A stretch of 53,563 nucleotides of DNA from Deltaproteobacteria bacterium (GTDB lineage: Bacteria > Desulfobacterota > Syntrophia > Syntrophales > UBA2210). The notes below the pieces were generated by a model. That model was not told the origin of the DNA. It ran no database searches and worked only from the letters and a program-made list of their open reading frames with translations. Shown here one piece after another: positions 1-8,819 of this stretch (its first letter is position 1; the number at the start of each line of letters is the position of its first letter). Location of the stretch: positions 1-53,563 of the forward strand of contig JAPLJO010000126.1 in NCBI GenBank assembly GCA_026388515.1, written 5' to 3'. Made by a program: the position numbers and the translations under genes.

Positions 1-966
1 AAGAACGGTAATATTCGTCAGCTTTGCACCGTCAGGCGATGTGACGGCGATGGTGATTTTCCCCGTCCCCGGAGCGGCGGCGATGGTCGCCTTCGTGGCA
101 TCATCGGGGAATTCGTCCACGTCATTGGGAACGCCGTCACCGTCGGAGTCATTGGAGATGGTTCCGATGACCAGGCGGAAGCCAGTATCAGCCCAAGCGT
201 ATCCTACGGGATTCTGCAATAGGCGATTACTTGAAGTGCAACCTTCTACCCCCACGACACTGCCATCTCCGCTATCATAGGCACCACCCCGGATTACTTT
301 CCCCACGCCGGCCGCCGGACCGGTGGGATCGGTCTCACTGTCCGACGAGTAGGTACCGTACCAGTCCTGGCACCATTCCCAGACGTTTCCGTGCATGTCG
401 TAGAGACCCCAGGGATTTGCCGCTCTTGTTTTTACCTGGTGGGGCCACTGCTCATCGGCATCCCATGCATTATCACAATACCAGGCGAATGTGCCCAGGT
501 CTGCGGGCTCGTCCCCGAAGGAAAATACGGTTGCGGTGCCCGCGCGGCAGGCATACTCCCACTCCGCCTCCGTGGGAAGGCGATAGTTGTACGTGCCCTC
601 GGCATTCTTTGCGTCAATAAATGCCTGGACATCGTTCCACGACACATAGGTGGCAGGATAGCTGTCGCCGTCTTTCACATACTGCCGGCCGGCCCAGGGC
701 TTTGTGCCCATGACGTCATACCATTCCTTCTGGGTCACTTCCGTAATCCCGATATAGAACCCTGTCGAGATGGTGACCGTATGGACAGGCTGTTCATCCG
801 CGAATCCGCTTATGCTCCCCATTTGAAACGAGCCTGGCTGGATATAGACAAACCCGCTGATTGCTTCTGCTGCCGCCGCCGGGGGAACGGGAATCGCGAA
901 TGTAAACATCATGACGGCAATCAATGTGAAAACCGGAACGGTGTTTTTATGAAACGCCTTTTTCAT
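1..966 (-). CDS. Secreted formylglycine-generating-enzyme-fold protein (partial, C-terminus beyond left edge)
   Basis: The reading frame is open from an ATG at 966 to the left edge (322 codons visible, no stop), preceded by AGAGG-type ribosome binding sequence. It begins with a Lys-rich start and a hydrophobic segment ending in an Ala-rich stretch, so it is probably exported. Residues about 38-265 match the FGE/SUMF1-like sulfatase-modifying fold: QMGS near the start, LPTEAEWEYACRAG, HGNVWEWCQDWYG, IRGGAYDSG and GFRLV. The paired catalytic cysteines of true formylglycine-generating enzymes are not visible, so I do not call it a sulfatase activator; many secreted proteins reuse this fold for binding. 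After the domain comes an Asp-rich DSDGDGVPNDVDEFPDD segment typical of calcium-binding thrombospondin type 3 repeats, often a linker to further C-terminal domains that would lie outside the window. Confidence 0.85.
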   Translation of the reverse strand, partial: MKKAFHKNTVPVFTLIAVMMFTFAIPVPPAAAAEAISGFVYIQPGSFQMGSISGFADEQPVHTVTISTGFYIGITEVTQKEWYDVMGTKPWAGRQYVKDGDSYPATYVSWNDVQAFIDAKNAEGTYNYRLPTEAEWEYACRAGTATVFSFGDEPADLGTFAWYCDNAWDADEQWPHQVKTRAANPWGLYDMHGNVWEWCQDWYGTYSSDSETDPTGPAAGVGKVIRGGAYDSGDGSVVGVEGCTSSNRLLQNPVGYAWADTGFRLVIGTISNDSDGDGVPNDVDEFPDDATKATIAAAPGTGKITIAVTSPDGAKLTNITVL

Positions 967-1330
967 GGCCTCTGTCCTCTGTGTGATGTGTGTCAGTGTG
1001 ATTATGCTCATGACGTGCCGGAATGCGGCCGCCGGCTGCCCCGGCTTTTATGCATTCCCTCGATAGGATATTATTAATACAGGGCAGCGCCAAATAGCAA
1101 GCCGATTATAGGCGTACTGAAGTTCAGAGATAAGGCGTGAACCGGCGAAGGGGCTGGTATGTTTCCGGTTTCCGACTTTCCATTTCCCGATTTACATCTT
1201 GACCATTCCGGCGTGCCGTGATACGAAGACACCCACCAATCATTTGTTTTTGTGGACTTTTTGTGCGCACCGCGCATAGCGGCCGCGCATGTCAACGACA
1301 GTCGAATTCAATCAAAAGGAGAATCGGAAC
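967..1330. other. Intergenic region between divergent genes
   Basis: About 360 bases separate the divergent starts of the FGE-fold gene and sapC and should hold both promoters. I found no convincing -35/-10 pair, RNA gene or repeat. A short minus-strand open frame at 1074-1295 has no recognisable product and covers the probable upstream region of sapC, so I left it unannotated. Just before sapC there is a small GC-rich dyad around 1274-1290 (GCGC-rich arms around ATAGC) of unknown meaning. Confidence 0.4.
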
Positions 1331-2083
1331 ATGGAACAGCAGGGCATCTATAAGAACCCCATCTTTCTGAATTCAGTGACCCATCGGTCGGTCAGGGTGA
1401 CGCCGGTCACGGAATTCAAATTCGCGGGTGAACTCAATTCGGTGGTGATTGTGGGACAGGAGTTCCTCGAAGCGGCGAAGTTCTATCCCCTTGCATTTAC
1501 CAAGGCGCAGAATGAAGAAATCATTCCTGTGGCGATCATGGGATTGAGGAAAAAGGAAAACCTCTTTGTGGATGCCGACGGCGCGTGGCGCGAGGGAGCG
1601 TATATCCCCGCGTTCTTCCGCCGTTACCCCTTCATCCTCGCGAGCAACGTGGGGCAGGACGGTTCATTCGCGGTGTGCGTCGATTCGTCGTACGAGGGAT
1701 TCGGTGCGAAGAAAAAGAAAGAGGGCATCGTCCTCTTCGATGAGAAGGGGGAACAGACCGAGGAATTCAAGAGGGTCATCGAGTTTCTCCGGCGGTATCA
1801 GCTCCAGCATGAGAACACGAGGGAGTTTATACGGGTGCTCAAGGACTATGCACTCTTCAAGGATGTGTCGGCGAATATCACGCTCCCGGCGGGAGAGAAG
1901 CTCGGCTTCACCGGCCTCATGATGGTGGATGAGCCGAAGATGCTCCAGCTCGAGGACGACAAAATTCTTCACCTCGTGAGAACGGGATACCTTCCCTGGG
2001 TCTATGCCCACCTCTATTCGCTTTCGAATTTCCGGTCCCTCATGGGACTTGCGTCGCGCGGCAAGGGGGGAATCAAAGGCTGA
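1331..2083 (+). CDS. sapC: SapC family protein
   Basis: A 250-residue protein. I start it at ATG 1331 because AAAAGGAG sits just upstream; the in-frame ATG 42 bases earlier has no ribosome binding sequence. The body fits the SapC family: an N-terminal VTHRSVRVTP segment, a 'FYPLAFTKAQNEEIIPVAIMG' type core (residues about 45-65), then YIPAFFRRYPFILASN and the C-terminal GLMMVDEPKMLQLEDDKI. Proteins of this family were first linked to surface-layer or peptide-resistance loci, but their biochemical role is not established. No signal peptide or membrane segment is visible, so it is probably cytoplasmic. It stands alone, convergent with the next gene, 27 bases apart. Family assignment is firm; function is open. 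Confidence 0.85.
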   Translation: MEQQGIYKNPIFLNSVTHRSVRVTPVTEFKFAGELNSVVIVGQEFLEAAKFYPLAFTKAQNEEIIPVAIMGLRKKENLFVDADGAWREGAYIPAFFRRYPFILASNVGQDGSFAVCVDSSYEGFGAKKKKEGIVLFDEKGEQTEEFKRVIEFLRRYQLQHENTREFIRVLKDYALFKDVSANITLPAGEKLGFTGLMMVDEPKMLQLEDDKILHLVRTGYLPWVYAHLYSLSNFRSLMGLASRGKGGIKG

Positions 2084-2110
2084 GAGGGTGTATACGGCGT
2101 GGAAGGGCCG

Positions 2111-2650
2111 TCAGTTGATCCGCCGCGGCTTTTCCATGGCTGCCGCCGGCGTTTTCTGAAGCGATACGGTGAGGGGCAGGTTCCATCCCGTCTTTTCAAC
2201 CGCATCGGCGATGAGCTTGCGGATGGAGTGGATGAGCGGGAGGGTCATGGCAAGATTGATGGACTTTCCCTCGGCAGTGACAAACGACATCGTATGATGG
2301 GGGCCCGGTCCCCGGTGTGCCTGGAGCTTTGAAATCAGAAGCGGCGCGGGGCCGAGTGGTGTTTCGGCGGTCGGTGCGGCGTAGGGCGTTTTGAAATCAG
2401 TTGTGGAGAGTGCGGCCTCCTGCTGGAATTCCTTCAATGCCTCGCGGTGATCCGAGGGGACGCCCTCGACGCGGCGGGTGTCGTCCTCGACAATGCGCTC
2501 GCAGACATTCCAGAAACCCTGGGCGAAACGGCGCGTGAGCCAGAGGCGGTATTCCGTGAGAGCGCCCTCCGACTCCGATGATATGCGGAGCAGGAGCCGG
2601 TCCTCGACGGGATTGTAGCTTATGTTTATCTGTTTCAGTTTTGTGGCCAT
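2111..2650 (-). CDS. Conserved protein of unknown function
   Basis: A 179-residue protein starting at ATG 2650 (MATKLKQINISYNPVEDRLLLRI). The frame stays open 37 codons further upstream, but that extension is low-complexity Pro/Arg/Gly and does not look like protein. The opening pattern, a short strand followed by 'PVEDRLLLRISS' and then YRLWLTRRFAQGFW, is one I associate with a small uncharacterised family of proteobacterial proteins; I know no function for it. There is no signal peptide, membrane segment or metal motif. The C-terminal half (SFVTAEGKSINLAMTLPLIH) looks like a beta-strand-rich fold. It is convergent with sapC and divergent from the Skp-like gene, so it is a single-gene transcript. 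No good ribosome binding sequence is visible at this start. Confidence 0.6.
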   Translation of the reverse strand: MATKLKQINISYNPVEDRLLLRISSESEGALTEYRLWLTRRFAQGFWNVCERIVEDDTRRVEGVPSDHREALKEFQQEAALSTTDFKTPYAAPTAETPLGPAPLLISKLQAHRGPGPHHTMSFVTAEGKSINLAMTLPLIHSIRKLIADAVEKTGWNLPLTVSLQKTPAAAMEKPRRIN

Positions 2651-2808
2651 AATGCGTGGGGTCGGGCCGCGGCTTCTGCCGCCGGGCCCTTTTATTCTTT
2701 GATGGGGAAACCTATAGAGAAAAAGCCGATGCGTGTCAAGGATGAAGGGTGTGTGAACCACATGTGCACATCGATGACACGGACGGCGTTATCCGAGGGG
2801 TGGTAAAA

Positions 2809-3321
2809 ATGAAAAAGACGATAGTGGCGGTATGTGTGGCATTGGCGTTCGTTGCCGGCGTGGCGATGGCTTTCGCGGCTGACTCGAAGGTAGGCTACAT
2901 CAATGTGCAGAGGATCGTGAGCGAGTCGGATATCGGGAAGGTGGCGAAGCAGGACGTGGACAAACTGCGGCAGGAAAAGCAGGCTGAGGTCAACGGGAGT
3001 GCGGCGGCGATAAACACGCTCAAGACGGATATCGATACAAAGAAAGGTGCCATGCAGGCGAAGGAACTGCAGGAGAAGACGCTGAAGCTCCAGGACATGG
3101 TGAAGGAACACAAGCGCCTCGTTGCCGATGTCAATGACGAATTGACGAGAAAAGACAGGGAGCTGGTCGCCGATATTCTGAGGCAGGCCGACGGCGTCGT
3201 CAAGATGGTGGCGAAGAAGGGGAACTACACCATCATTATCAAAGATCCCAATGCCGTGGGCTACCTGGACCCGGCGTTCGACATCACCGATGAGGTGCTG
3301 AAGGAGTTGAATAAGAAGTAA
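2809..3321 (+). CDS. OmpH/Skp-like periplasmic chaperone (first copy)
   Basis: A 170-residue protein. ATG 2809 is chosen because GAGGGG lies about 10 bases upstream and the sequence from there is a classical signal peptide (MKKTIVAVCVALAFVAGVAMAFA, residues 1-23). The mature part starts with KVGYINVQRIVSES, the usual first strand of the Skp/OmpH family, followed by a long Lys/Glu-rich coiled-coil region (about 50-120) that forms the tentacles holding unfolded outer-membrane proteins, and ends with the second strand pair (YTIIIKDPNAVGYLDPAFDITDEVLKELN). A second, clearly diverged copy lies next to bamA at 27559-28086. This copy is outside any envelope operon and may serve particular clients. 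Family certain; role inferred. Confidence 0.85.
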   Translation: MKKTIVAVCVALAFVAGVAMAFAADSKVGYINVQRIVSESDIGKVAKQDVDKLRQEKQAEVNGSAAAINTLKTDIDTKKGAMQAKELQEKTLKLQDMVKEHKRLVADVNDELTRKDRELVADILRQADGVVKMVAKKGNYTIIIKDPNAVGYLDPAFDITDEVLKELNKK

Positions 3322-3416
3322 AGAAGCGGCGGTAGTGTTTTAAAAAGATTTAAAGATTATCCGGTCATCTGTTATAGTATGGCGGAGTCTGCTCGCAGAG
3401 GAGGTGTGAATACGAG

Positions 3417-3608
3417 ATGGGAAAAGTTCACGCACAATATTTAATTGATGAGAAGGGACATAAAAAAGCTGTTGTAGTTCCTGTCGAGGAATACAAAGAA
3501 CTTCTCGAAGATCTCCATGATCTGGCAATTATTGCCGAGCGCAGGGATGAACCTGTAATCAGCTTCAGCGAATTAAAGAAACGGCTCGGAGCAGATGACA
3601 TCTTATAG
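3417..3608 (+). CDS. Orphan antitoxin-like protein (Phd/YefM or RelB type)
   Basis: A 63-residue protein with a strong ribosome binding sequence (AGAGGAGG, 8 bases before the ATG). The pattern 'YLIDEKGHKKAVVVPVEEYKELLEDLHDL' at residues 7-36 and the acidic C-terminus FSELKKRLGADDIL match short antitoxins that bind DNA through the N-terminal half and neutralise a RelE/ParE toxin through the C-terminal tail. The partner is missing: an ATG at 3595 overlaps the end of this gene, as toxin genes of this type do, but it runs into a stop after eight codons. The antitoxin is therefore probably a leftover of a broken toxin-antitoxin pair, or acts on a toxin elsewhere. A TATAGT at 3373-3378 could be its -10 box. 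Confidence 0.7.
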   Translation: MGKVHAQYLIDEKGHKKAVVVPVEEYKELLEDLHDLAIIAERRDEPVISFSELKKRLGADDIL

Positions 3609-3621
3609 GAAGCATATATAA
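3595..3621 (+). pseudogene. Possible start of a lost toxin gene
   Basis: An ATG overlapping the 3' end of the antitoxin opens the reading MTSYRKHI and then stops. The position (overlapping start) and the opening MTSYR resemble the beginning of RelE/ParE toxins. The next recognisable sequence, 12 bases on, is a glycosyltransferase fragment on the opposite strand, so the toxin appears to have been cut off by a rearrangement. This is an inference from only eight codons. Confidence 0.3.
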
Positions 3622-3632
3622 AAAGTAACACC

Positions 3633-3749
3633 TTATGCCTTTTTCCCCACCGCCTCGAACACTTCCTCCGCGCTGATATCCCGCATGCATTTCATGGTGT
3701 CGCATACATTCCCGTCACCAGTGGCGGGGCATCCTGCTGAATTTTCACA
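3633..3749 (-). pseudogene. 3' fragment of a glycosyltransferase family 9 gene
   Basis: Read on the minus strand, the bases end in an in-frame stop at 3633 and encode CDTMKCMRDISAEEVFEAV followed by GKKA. This is the C-terminus of a heptosyltransferase-like protein: the intact gene at 14905-15930 ends CDTMKCMREITVDEVFQAV. A 24-base stretch around 3682-3706 is identical to the corresponding bases of the intact gene. Upstream of CDTMK the similarity disappears and the frame runs into the intergenic space before cusA, with no room for the rest of the enzyme. It is therefore a truncated remnant lying 11 bases downstream of the cusA stop. Confidence 0.7.
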
Positions 3750-3759
3750 CAATAAAAAA

Positions 3760-6700
3760 TTATTTCAAAATCGATGAATTCTTGTAAAGCTCTTTTTTCA
3801 AGTCAAAGTGCCACTTCCAGATCTGGTAGATGGGCGGGTAGACAATCAGCTCCAGGATAAATGAAGTGAATATTCCGCCGATCATGGGTGCCGCGATACG
3901 CTTCATCACGTCAGATCCTGCACCCAGTGACCAGAGTATCGGCACGAGTCCCAGGAACGTTGTTGCCACCGTCATGAATTTGGGTCTGAGCCGCTTTACC
4001 GCACCGTAACGTATCGCTTCCTGCAGGTCTTCGAGCGAGCGCAGTCTACCTTCCTTCTTTGCCTGGTTATACGCAAGGTCAAGATAGAGGAGCATGAAGA
4101 CACCTGTCTCCGCATCGACGCCGAGAAGTGCGATGAGCCCCACCCAGACCGCGATGCTCATGTTGTAGCCGAGCAGATAGAGGAACCAGAATGCGCCGAT
4201 GGCGGAAAAGGGCACTGCCAAAAGCACGATGAATGTCTTGGTGATCGAGCGTGTGTTGAGCCACAGGAGAAAGAAGATCAGGAAAAGCGTGATCGGCACC
4301 ACCACTTTCAGCCGTTCCCTGGTCCGCTGCATGCCTTCATACTGGCCGCTCCACGAGATCGCATAGCCGGGCGGCAGGTTTACTTTTTCGCGAAGCAGTA
4401 GCGAGGCTTCGTCGATGTACCCTTTCGGGTCGCGATCCGCAATGTCTACATAGACATAGCCTGTGAGCAGGCCGTTTTCGTTCCGGATCATTGAGGGTCC
4501 GGTGGCGGTACTGATCTCGGCAAGGTCTGAAAGCGGTATATGGCGCTGTCCCCCGGAGGTAGTGACCAGCACGCGCCCCAGAGCGCCGATATCCTCCCTG
4601 AAATCGCGCATGTACCGGACATTCACGGGATACCTCTCGCGCCCCTCAACTGTTGTGGTCACGCTTTCTCCCCCGATTGCCCTAGCAACCACGTCCTGCA
4701 CCTCCTCCATGCTCAGCCCGTAGCGGGCAAGCTCCGTCCGGTTCCACTTGATATCAAGAAAACTGCCTGAGCCCGTGCGCTCTGCGAACACGCTGCGCGT
4801 TCCTTTCAAGGTGAGAAGCGCGCTTTCAACCTGCGCCCCGACTTGCTCTATAGCGGCAAGGTCTCCCCCTGAGATCTTGAGCCCGACGGGTGTACGCAGG
4901 CCGGTGCCGAGCATCTCGATCCGTCCCTTGATCGGCATCGTCCAGCCGGCTGCGAGACCTGGAAGCTGCAGTGCCTGGTTCATCTGGCCGATCAGCTCCT
5001 CTTGTGAGATGGTATCGGGAGTGATGTGGCGCAGGACCGCTTTCATCCAGGCGGGCGCCCAGGACGAGTACCAGGTTTCGGCCTGCCGCCATTCCTGCTT
5101 GGGCTTCAGGATGATCACGGTCTCGAGCATGGAGAGCGGAGCAGGATCGGTTGATGTATCGGCGCGCCCTGCCTTGCCCAAGACGTACTGCACTTCCGGG
5201 AACTGCTTTATTATCCTGTCCGTGACCTGCAGGAGCTTTTGGGCCTCGGTAATGGAGATGCCCGGCATGGTCGAAGGCATATAAAGAATGGAGCCTTCCT
5301 CGAGTGGCGGCATGAATTCAGAGCCGATCTTAAGATAGATGGGGACTGTGGCAATCACCATGACCAAGGCGCCGGCGATGACGGTCCATTTCCGGCGCAA
5401 CGCCCACGACGCCGCAGGCTCATAGATCCTGATGAGGAACCGGCTGACCGGGTGCTTGTCCTCGGAGCGGATCGTGCCAACCAATACCGAATTCAGCATA
5501 CGGCATAAGAAACGTGGCCGGAATACGAACGAGTTCATCTGCATGAAGAGGATGCGCAGGGCCGGATCGAGCGTGACAGCAAGCACGGCCGCGATGATCA
5601 TGGAGAGGTTCTTGGTGTAGGCGAGGGGTGTGAAAAGACGCCCCTCCTGCGCCTCCAGCGCGAGCACCGGGATGAATGATACAGCAATCACAAGGAGCGC
5701 ATAAAAGCTCGGGCCCGCCACCTGCTTGATGGCATTGACAACGACCGTACGGTACTCCTCGCGACGGCCTGCGCGGTCCCACTGCTCCAGGCTCTTGTGC
5801 GTCTGCTCCACCACGACGATGGCTGCGTCAACCAGCGCGCCGATGGCAATGGCGATGCCTCCCAACGACATGATGTTCGCCGTTATGCCCATCATCCGGA
5901 AGGGGATGAAGGCGAGCAGCACCGCAACCGGTATGGTGATCACGGGGATGATGGCGCTGGGAATGTGCCACAGGAAGAGCAGGATCACGAGGGCGACTGT
6001 GAAGATCACTTCCACGAGTGTCGATTTCAGGTTGTCGATAGCGCGATTGATCAAGTCTGAGCGGTCATAAATGGGAACGATTTTGACGCCTTTGGGCATG
6101 CCCGGCTCTATTTCCCTGATCTTCGCCTTCACGCGGTCGATCACATCGAGCGTGTTCTGACCATTGCGCATCACCACGATGCCTGATACCACTTCCCCCT
6201 CACCGTTGAGGTCGGATGCACCGCGGCGCAGATCGGGGCCCACCTCCACGGTTCCGATATCCCTGACACAGATGGGCGTGCCGGTCTCACTCACTGCAAC
6301 GACGATCTCCTCAAAGTCTTTGACCGAACGGGCATAACCGCGGCCGCGCACCATGTACTCGGTACCGCCGAACTCGATGAGTCGCCCGCCCGTCTCCGTG
6401 TTACCGGAGCGGACCGCTTCCACCACCTTGCTGATCGGCAGGCCGAATGACTGCAGGCGATTAGGGTCGACGTTCACCTGGTACTGTTTGCCGAAACCGC
6501 CTAACGACGCGACCTCCGCGACGCCGGGGACAGACTTCAGGTAGTAGCGCAGGTACCAGTCCTGGTACGTACGCAGTTCAGCCAGGCTTTGCGTGCCCGA
6601 TTCATCTACCAGGGCATACTGGAAGACCCAGCCCAGCGCTGTTGCGTCCGGCCCCAGTTCGGTGCGCACTCCCTGGGGGAGCGTGGGCAGCACGGAAGAA

Positions 6701-7038
6701 AGATACTCCTGTGTGCGCGAGCGCGCCCAGTAGGGGTCCGTGCCGTCCTCGAAGATGGCATAAACGTAGGAGTAGCCGAAATCGGAAAAGCCGCGCACGG
6801 CCTTCACGCGCGGGGCGCCGAGCATTGCGGTCACGATGGGATAGGTAACCTGGTCCTCGATGATGTCGGGACTCCGGTCCCAGCGCGAGTAGATGATGAC
6901 CTGCGTGTCTGAGAGGTCGGGGATGGCGTCGAGCGTGACGTGCATCATTGACCACCAGCCTGCGATACAGGCCGCGGCCACGAGAGCAAGCACGATGAAC
7001 CGGTTGTTAACGGAGAAATCGACGATGCGGTTAATCAT
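3760..7038 (-). CDS. cusA: Heavy-metal efflux RND transporter, CusA/CzcA family
   Basis: A 1092-residue inner-membrane pump, slightly longer than the usual 1030-1060. The N-terminus (MINRIVDFSVNNRFIVLALVAA) is the typical first membrane helix, followed by the periplasmic porter domain opening with LDAIPDLSDTQVII. The central helix GGIAIAIGALVDAAIVVVEQTHK carries the acidic residue in the 'GALVDA..VVVE' proton-relay segment of the heavy-metal (HME) branch, and the second half repeats the pattern. HME pumps export monovalent Cu/Ag or divalent Zn/Co/Ni using the proton gradient. I favour Cu/Ag because of the copper-type adaptor next to it and the nearby multicopper oxidase. cusB lies 61 bases upstream in the same direction. 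No outer-membrane CusC-type gene is present in the window. Confidence 0.93.
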   Translation of the reverse strand: MINRIVDFSVNNRFIVLALVAAACIAGWWSMMHVTLDAIPDLSDTQVIIYSRWDRSPDIIEDQVTYPIVTAMLGAPRVKAVRGFSDFGYSYVYAIFEDGTDPYWARSRTQEYLSSVLPTLPQGVRTELGPDATALGWVFQYALVDESGTQSLAELRTYQDWYLRYYLKSVPGVAEVASLGGFGKQYQVNVDPNRLQSFGLPISKVVEAVRSGNTETGGRLIEFGGTEYMVRGRGYARSVKDFEEIVVAVSETGTPICVRDIGTVEVGPDLRRGASDLNGEGEVVSGIVVMRNGQNTLDVIDRVKAKIREIEPGMPKGVKIVPIYDRSDLINRAIDNLKSTLVEVIFTVALVILLFLWHIPSAIIPVITIPVAVLLAFIPFRMMGITANIMSLGGIAIAIGALVDAAIVVVEQTHKSLEQWDRAGRREEYRTVVVNAIKQVAGPSFYALLVIAVSFIPVLALEAQEGRLFTPLAYTKNLSMIIAAVLAVTLDPALRILFMQMNSFVFRPRFLCRMLNSVLVGTIRSEDKHPVSRFLIRIYEPAASWALRRKWTVIAGALVMVIATVPIYLKIGSEFMPPLEEGSILYMPSTMPGISITEAQKLLQVTDRIIKQFPEVQYVLGKAGRADTSTDPAPLSMLETVIILKPKQEWRQAETWYSSWAPAWMKAVLRHITPDTISQEELIGQMNQALQLPGLAAGWTMPIKGRIEMLGTGLRTPVGLKISGGDLAAIEQVGAQVESALLTLKGTRSVFAERTGSGSFLDIKWNRTELARYGLSMEEVQDVVARAIGGESVTTTVEGRERYPVNVRYMRDFREDIGALGRVLVTTSGGQRHIPLSDLAEISTATGPSMIRNENGLLTGYVYVDIADRDPKGYIDEASLLLREKVNLPPGYAISWSGQYEGMQRTRERLKVVVPITLFLIFFLLWLNTRSITKTFIVLLAVPFSAIGAFWFLYLLGYNMSIAVWVGLIALLGVDAETGVFMLLYLDLAYNQAKKEGRLRSLEDLQEAIRYGAVKRLRPKFMTVATTFLGLVPILWSLGAGSDVMKRIAAPMIGGIFTSFILELIVYPPIYQIWKWHFDLKKELYKNSSILK

Positions 7039-7099
7039 GCGGCGGTCACCATGAATTAACGTTGTGCGGGGTTTGATGGTCGGGCGGCTGCCTGGCGCC

Positions 7100-8755
7100 C
7101 TACTCTTTCAGGTACTGTTCCGGCCCATTCTGGAATGAAACCTTACACTCGTTCCTGCAGAAGTAATACGTCTTGCCACGGTACTCCAGCATCCGGCCCG
7201 CCGCCGTCGCCGATGTAATATCCACCTCCATGCCGCAGACGGGGTCCATAGCCCGCTGAGGCGTCTGGGGCGCATCGGCTGCTGCCTTCATCCGGCTCTC
7301 CGACAGGTACTGTTCCGGCCCTTTCTGGAATGAAACCTTGCACTCGTTCATCTTGCAGAAGTAATACGTCTTGCCACGGTACTCCAGCATCCGGCCCGCC
7401 GCCGTCGCCGACGCAATATCCACCTCCATGCCGCAGACTGGGTCCATAGCCCGCTGAGTCGTCTGAGGTGCATCAGCTGCCGCATACATGCCGGCTGCTG
7501 CCGCCTTCATCCGGCTCTCCGAATCGATGAGGAACGTGCCTGAGACGACGATGCGCTCTCCTTCCATGAGGCCCCTGGTGATCTCCATTTGACTGTCCAA
7601 CCGCCAGCCTGTCTCAACCTGGCGAGGCTCGAAGAAGCCGTTGCCGCGGTCCACGAAAACGGTATTCCTGAGACCAGAACAGATGACAGCGTCTACAGGA
7701 ACAGTGATGGCTGCAGGCAGTTGCACGGGAAACTCTACATCCACAAACATGTCGGGCTTCAATAGATACCCGTGATTCTCCATTTCCAGGCGCACCTTCA
7801 GTGTGCGCGAGGTCGCGTCGAACTGGGGAAGCACATTGCTCACGATGGCTTGAAGCTCTTTCTTCTGATGAGGAACGATCACGCGCACCTTCATTCCCGG
7901 CTTGACGTACTCCGTCTCATTCCGGAAGAAATCGGCTAAAACCCAGACCCGGCTCAGGTCGGCGATGCGATACAACTCGGCGCCCTTCTCAAAGCGCTGG
8001 CCAACGGACACGTTTCTGGCGATGATGAAGCCCGTTGCCGGGGCGGTGATGTAAATGTTCTTTGTGTACTGCTTTGTGCGGGCTATTTCCTCGATCTGCA
8101 GATCGCTCATGCCCAGGTTGCTGAGCGAATCGACATACTGCTGGAAATTGATACTCGTCTGATTGATCTGGGCGGGTATTTCTTTGCTGCTTGCCTGGAA
8201 GCGGTCGAGAGAACTGAGGGCGTAAATGTACGCCTGCTCTGCACTAAGTAACTCGGGGGCATAATAGGAAGCCAGCCGCTCGTCCTTGTTCACGAGACTT
8301 CCTGTTGAATTGCCGTAGGTCTCTCTGATCCATCCATCGACGGCGGCGTTGAGCCGGTAGACGCGCGTCTCGTCAGTCGCCACCCTGCCGACGGTCCGCA
8401 TCACACGATGCACCGCGGCCTTTTCCACGACCGCAGTTTTGACTCCGATCACCTGCTGCTTTTCTGGGCTGACCCGTACCGTGCCCGGCGGCATAGCAGA
8501 AGACGCACCTCTGGCCATTTGCTGTGGAGTTCCCTCATCCACGTAAACCGGCTCCATATTCATGCCGCAGGGTGCGATCCCCGGCTTGTCCGACGTATGA
8601 GCCGGGTTCATGGGGTCCGCATAGAAGAGGATACGCCGTCCACCCTGGTTTACGTCCTTGCCACCGTCCCTCTTGCTGAACAAGGAACCTGCGGTAAAGG
8701 TGCAGATAAGAAGGAGCAGGATGACAACACCGAATAGAAATCTCTTCATTCGCAT
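7100..8755 (-). CDS. cusB: CusB-type periplasmic adaptor with metal-binding N-terminus and two YHS domains
   Basis: A 551-residue protein starting at ATG 8755, which follows a strong GGAGGA; an upstream in-frame ATG at 8785 overlaps that site and is rejected. Order of parts: membrane anchor or signal (residues 1-25); heavy-metal-binding domain with YADPMNP...GIAPCGMNMEPVY (about 45-75); the membrane-fusion-protein hairpin, lipoyl and beta-barrel domains (about 100-420, including TAPATGFIIARNVSVGQRFEKG); then two nearly identical 65-residue units (about 425-551), each with AMDPVCGMEVD and YYFC...EC, i.e. YHS domains. In the inner copy the second motif is FCKMNEC with one extra residue; the outer copy has the standard FCRNEC. 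Tail YHS domains on CusB could pick up copper from periplasmic chaperones; that is inference. Confidence 0.92.
   Translation of the reverse strand: MRMKRFLFGVVILLLLICTFTAGSLFSKRDGGKDVNQGGRRILFYADPMNPAHTSDKPGIAPCGMNMEPVYVDEGTPQQMARGASSAMPPGTVRVSPEKQQVIGVKTAVVEKAAVHRVMRTVGRVATDETRVYRLNAAVDGWIRETYGNSTGSLVNKDERLASYYAPELLSAEQAYIYALSSLDRFQASSKEIPAQINQTSINFQQYVDSLSNLGMSDLQIEEIARTKQYTKNIYITAPATGFIIARNVSVGQRFEKGAELYRIADLSRVWVLADFFRNETEYVKPGMKVRVIVPHQKKELQAIVSNVLPQFDATSRTLKVRLEMENHGYLLKPDMFVDVEFPVQLPAAITVPVDAVICSGLRNTVFVDRGNGFFEPRQVETGWRLDSQMEITRGLMEGERIVVSGTFLIDSESRMKAAAAGMYAAADAPQTTQRAMDPVCGMEVDIASATAAGRMLEYRGKTYYFCKMNECKVSFQKGPEQYLSESRMKAAADAPQTPQRAMDPVCGMEVDITSATAAGRMLEYRGKTYYFCRNECKVSFQNGPEQYLKE
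7109..7521. repeat. Tandem duplication encoding the two YHS domains of CusB
   Basis: Two direct copies begin at 7109 and 7304 (period 195 bases) and are nearly identical over most of their length; both run through the codons for the linker ESRMKAAA and the YHS domain. The distal copy contains three extra bases in the FCKMNEC motif, and about 20 additional bases in its linker. The low divergence, including at silent positions, indicates recent duplication or ongoing gene conversion. Confidence 0.85.
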
Positions 8756-8819
8756 GTTGATTCCTCCGCCAAGATCTATGTTCAATTATACTACAGATTG
8801 CCGCACATGCTAAGGCTTA

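Noticed and set aside
1-966. Active formylglycine-generating enzyme
   Set aside because: The fold is clear but the paired catalytic cysteines are not visible and no sulfatase gene is nearby.
391-1077. Plus-strand open frame over the first gene
   Set aside because: It lies opposite the FGE-fold protein, which has clear motifs; the plus-strand translation is Cys/Arg/His-rich noise.
1074-1295. 73-codon minus-strand gene upstream of sapC
   Set aside because: No ribosome binding sequence, no recognisable protein features, and it covers the leader of sapC.
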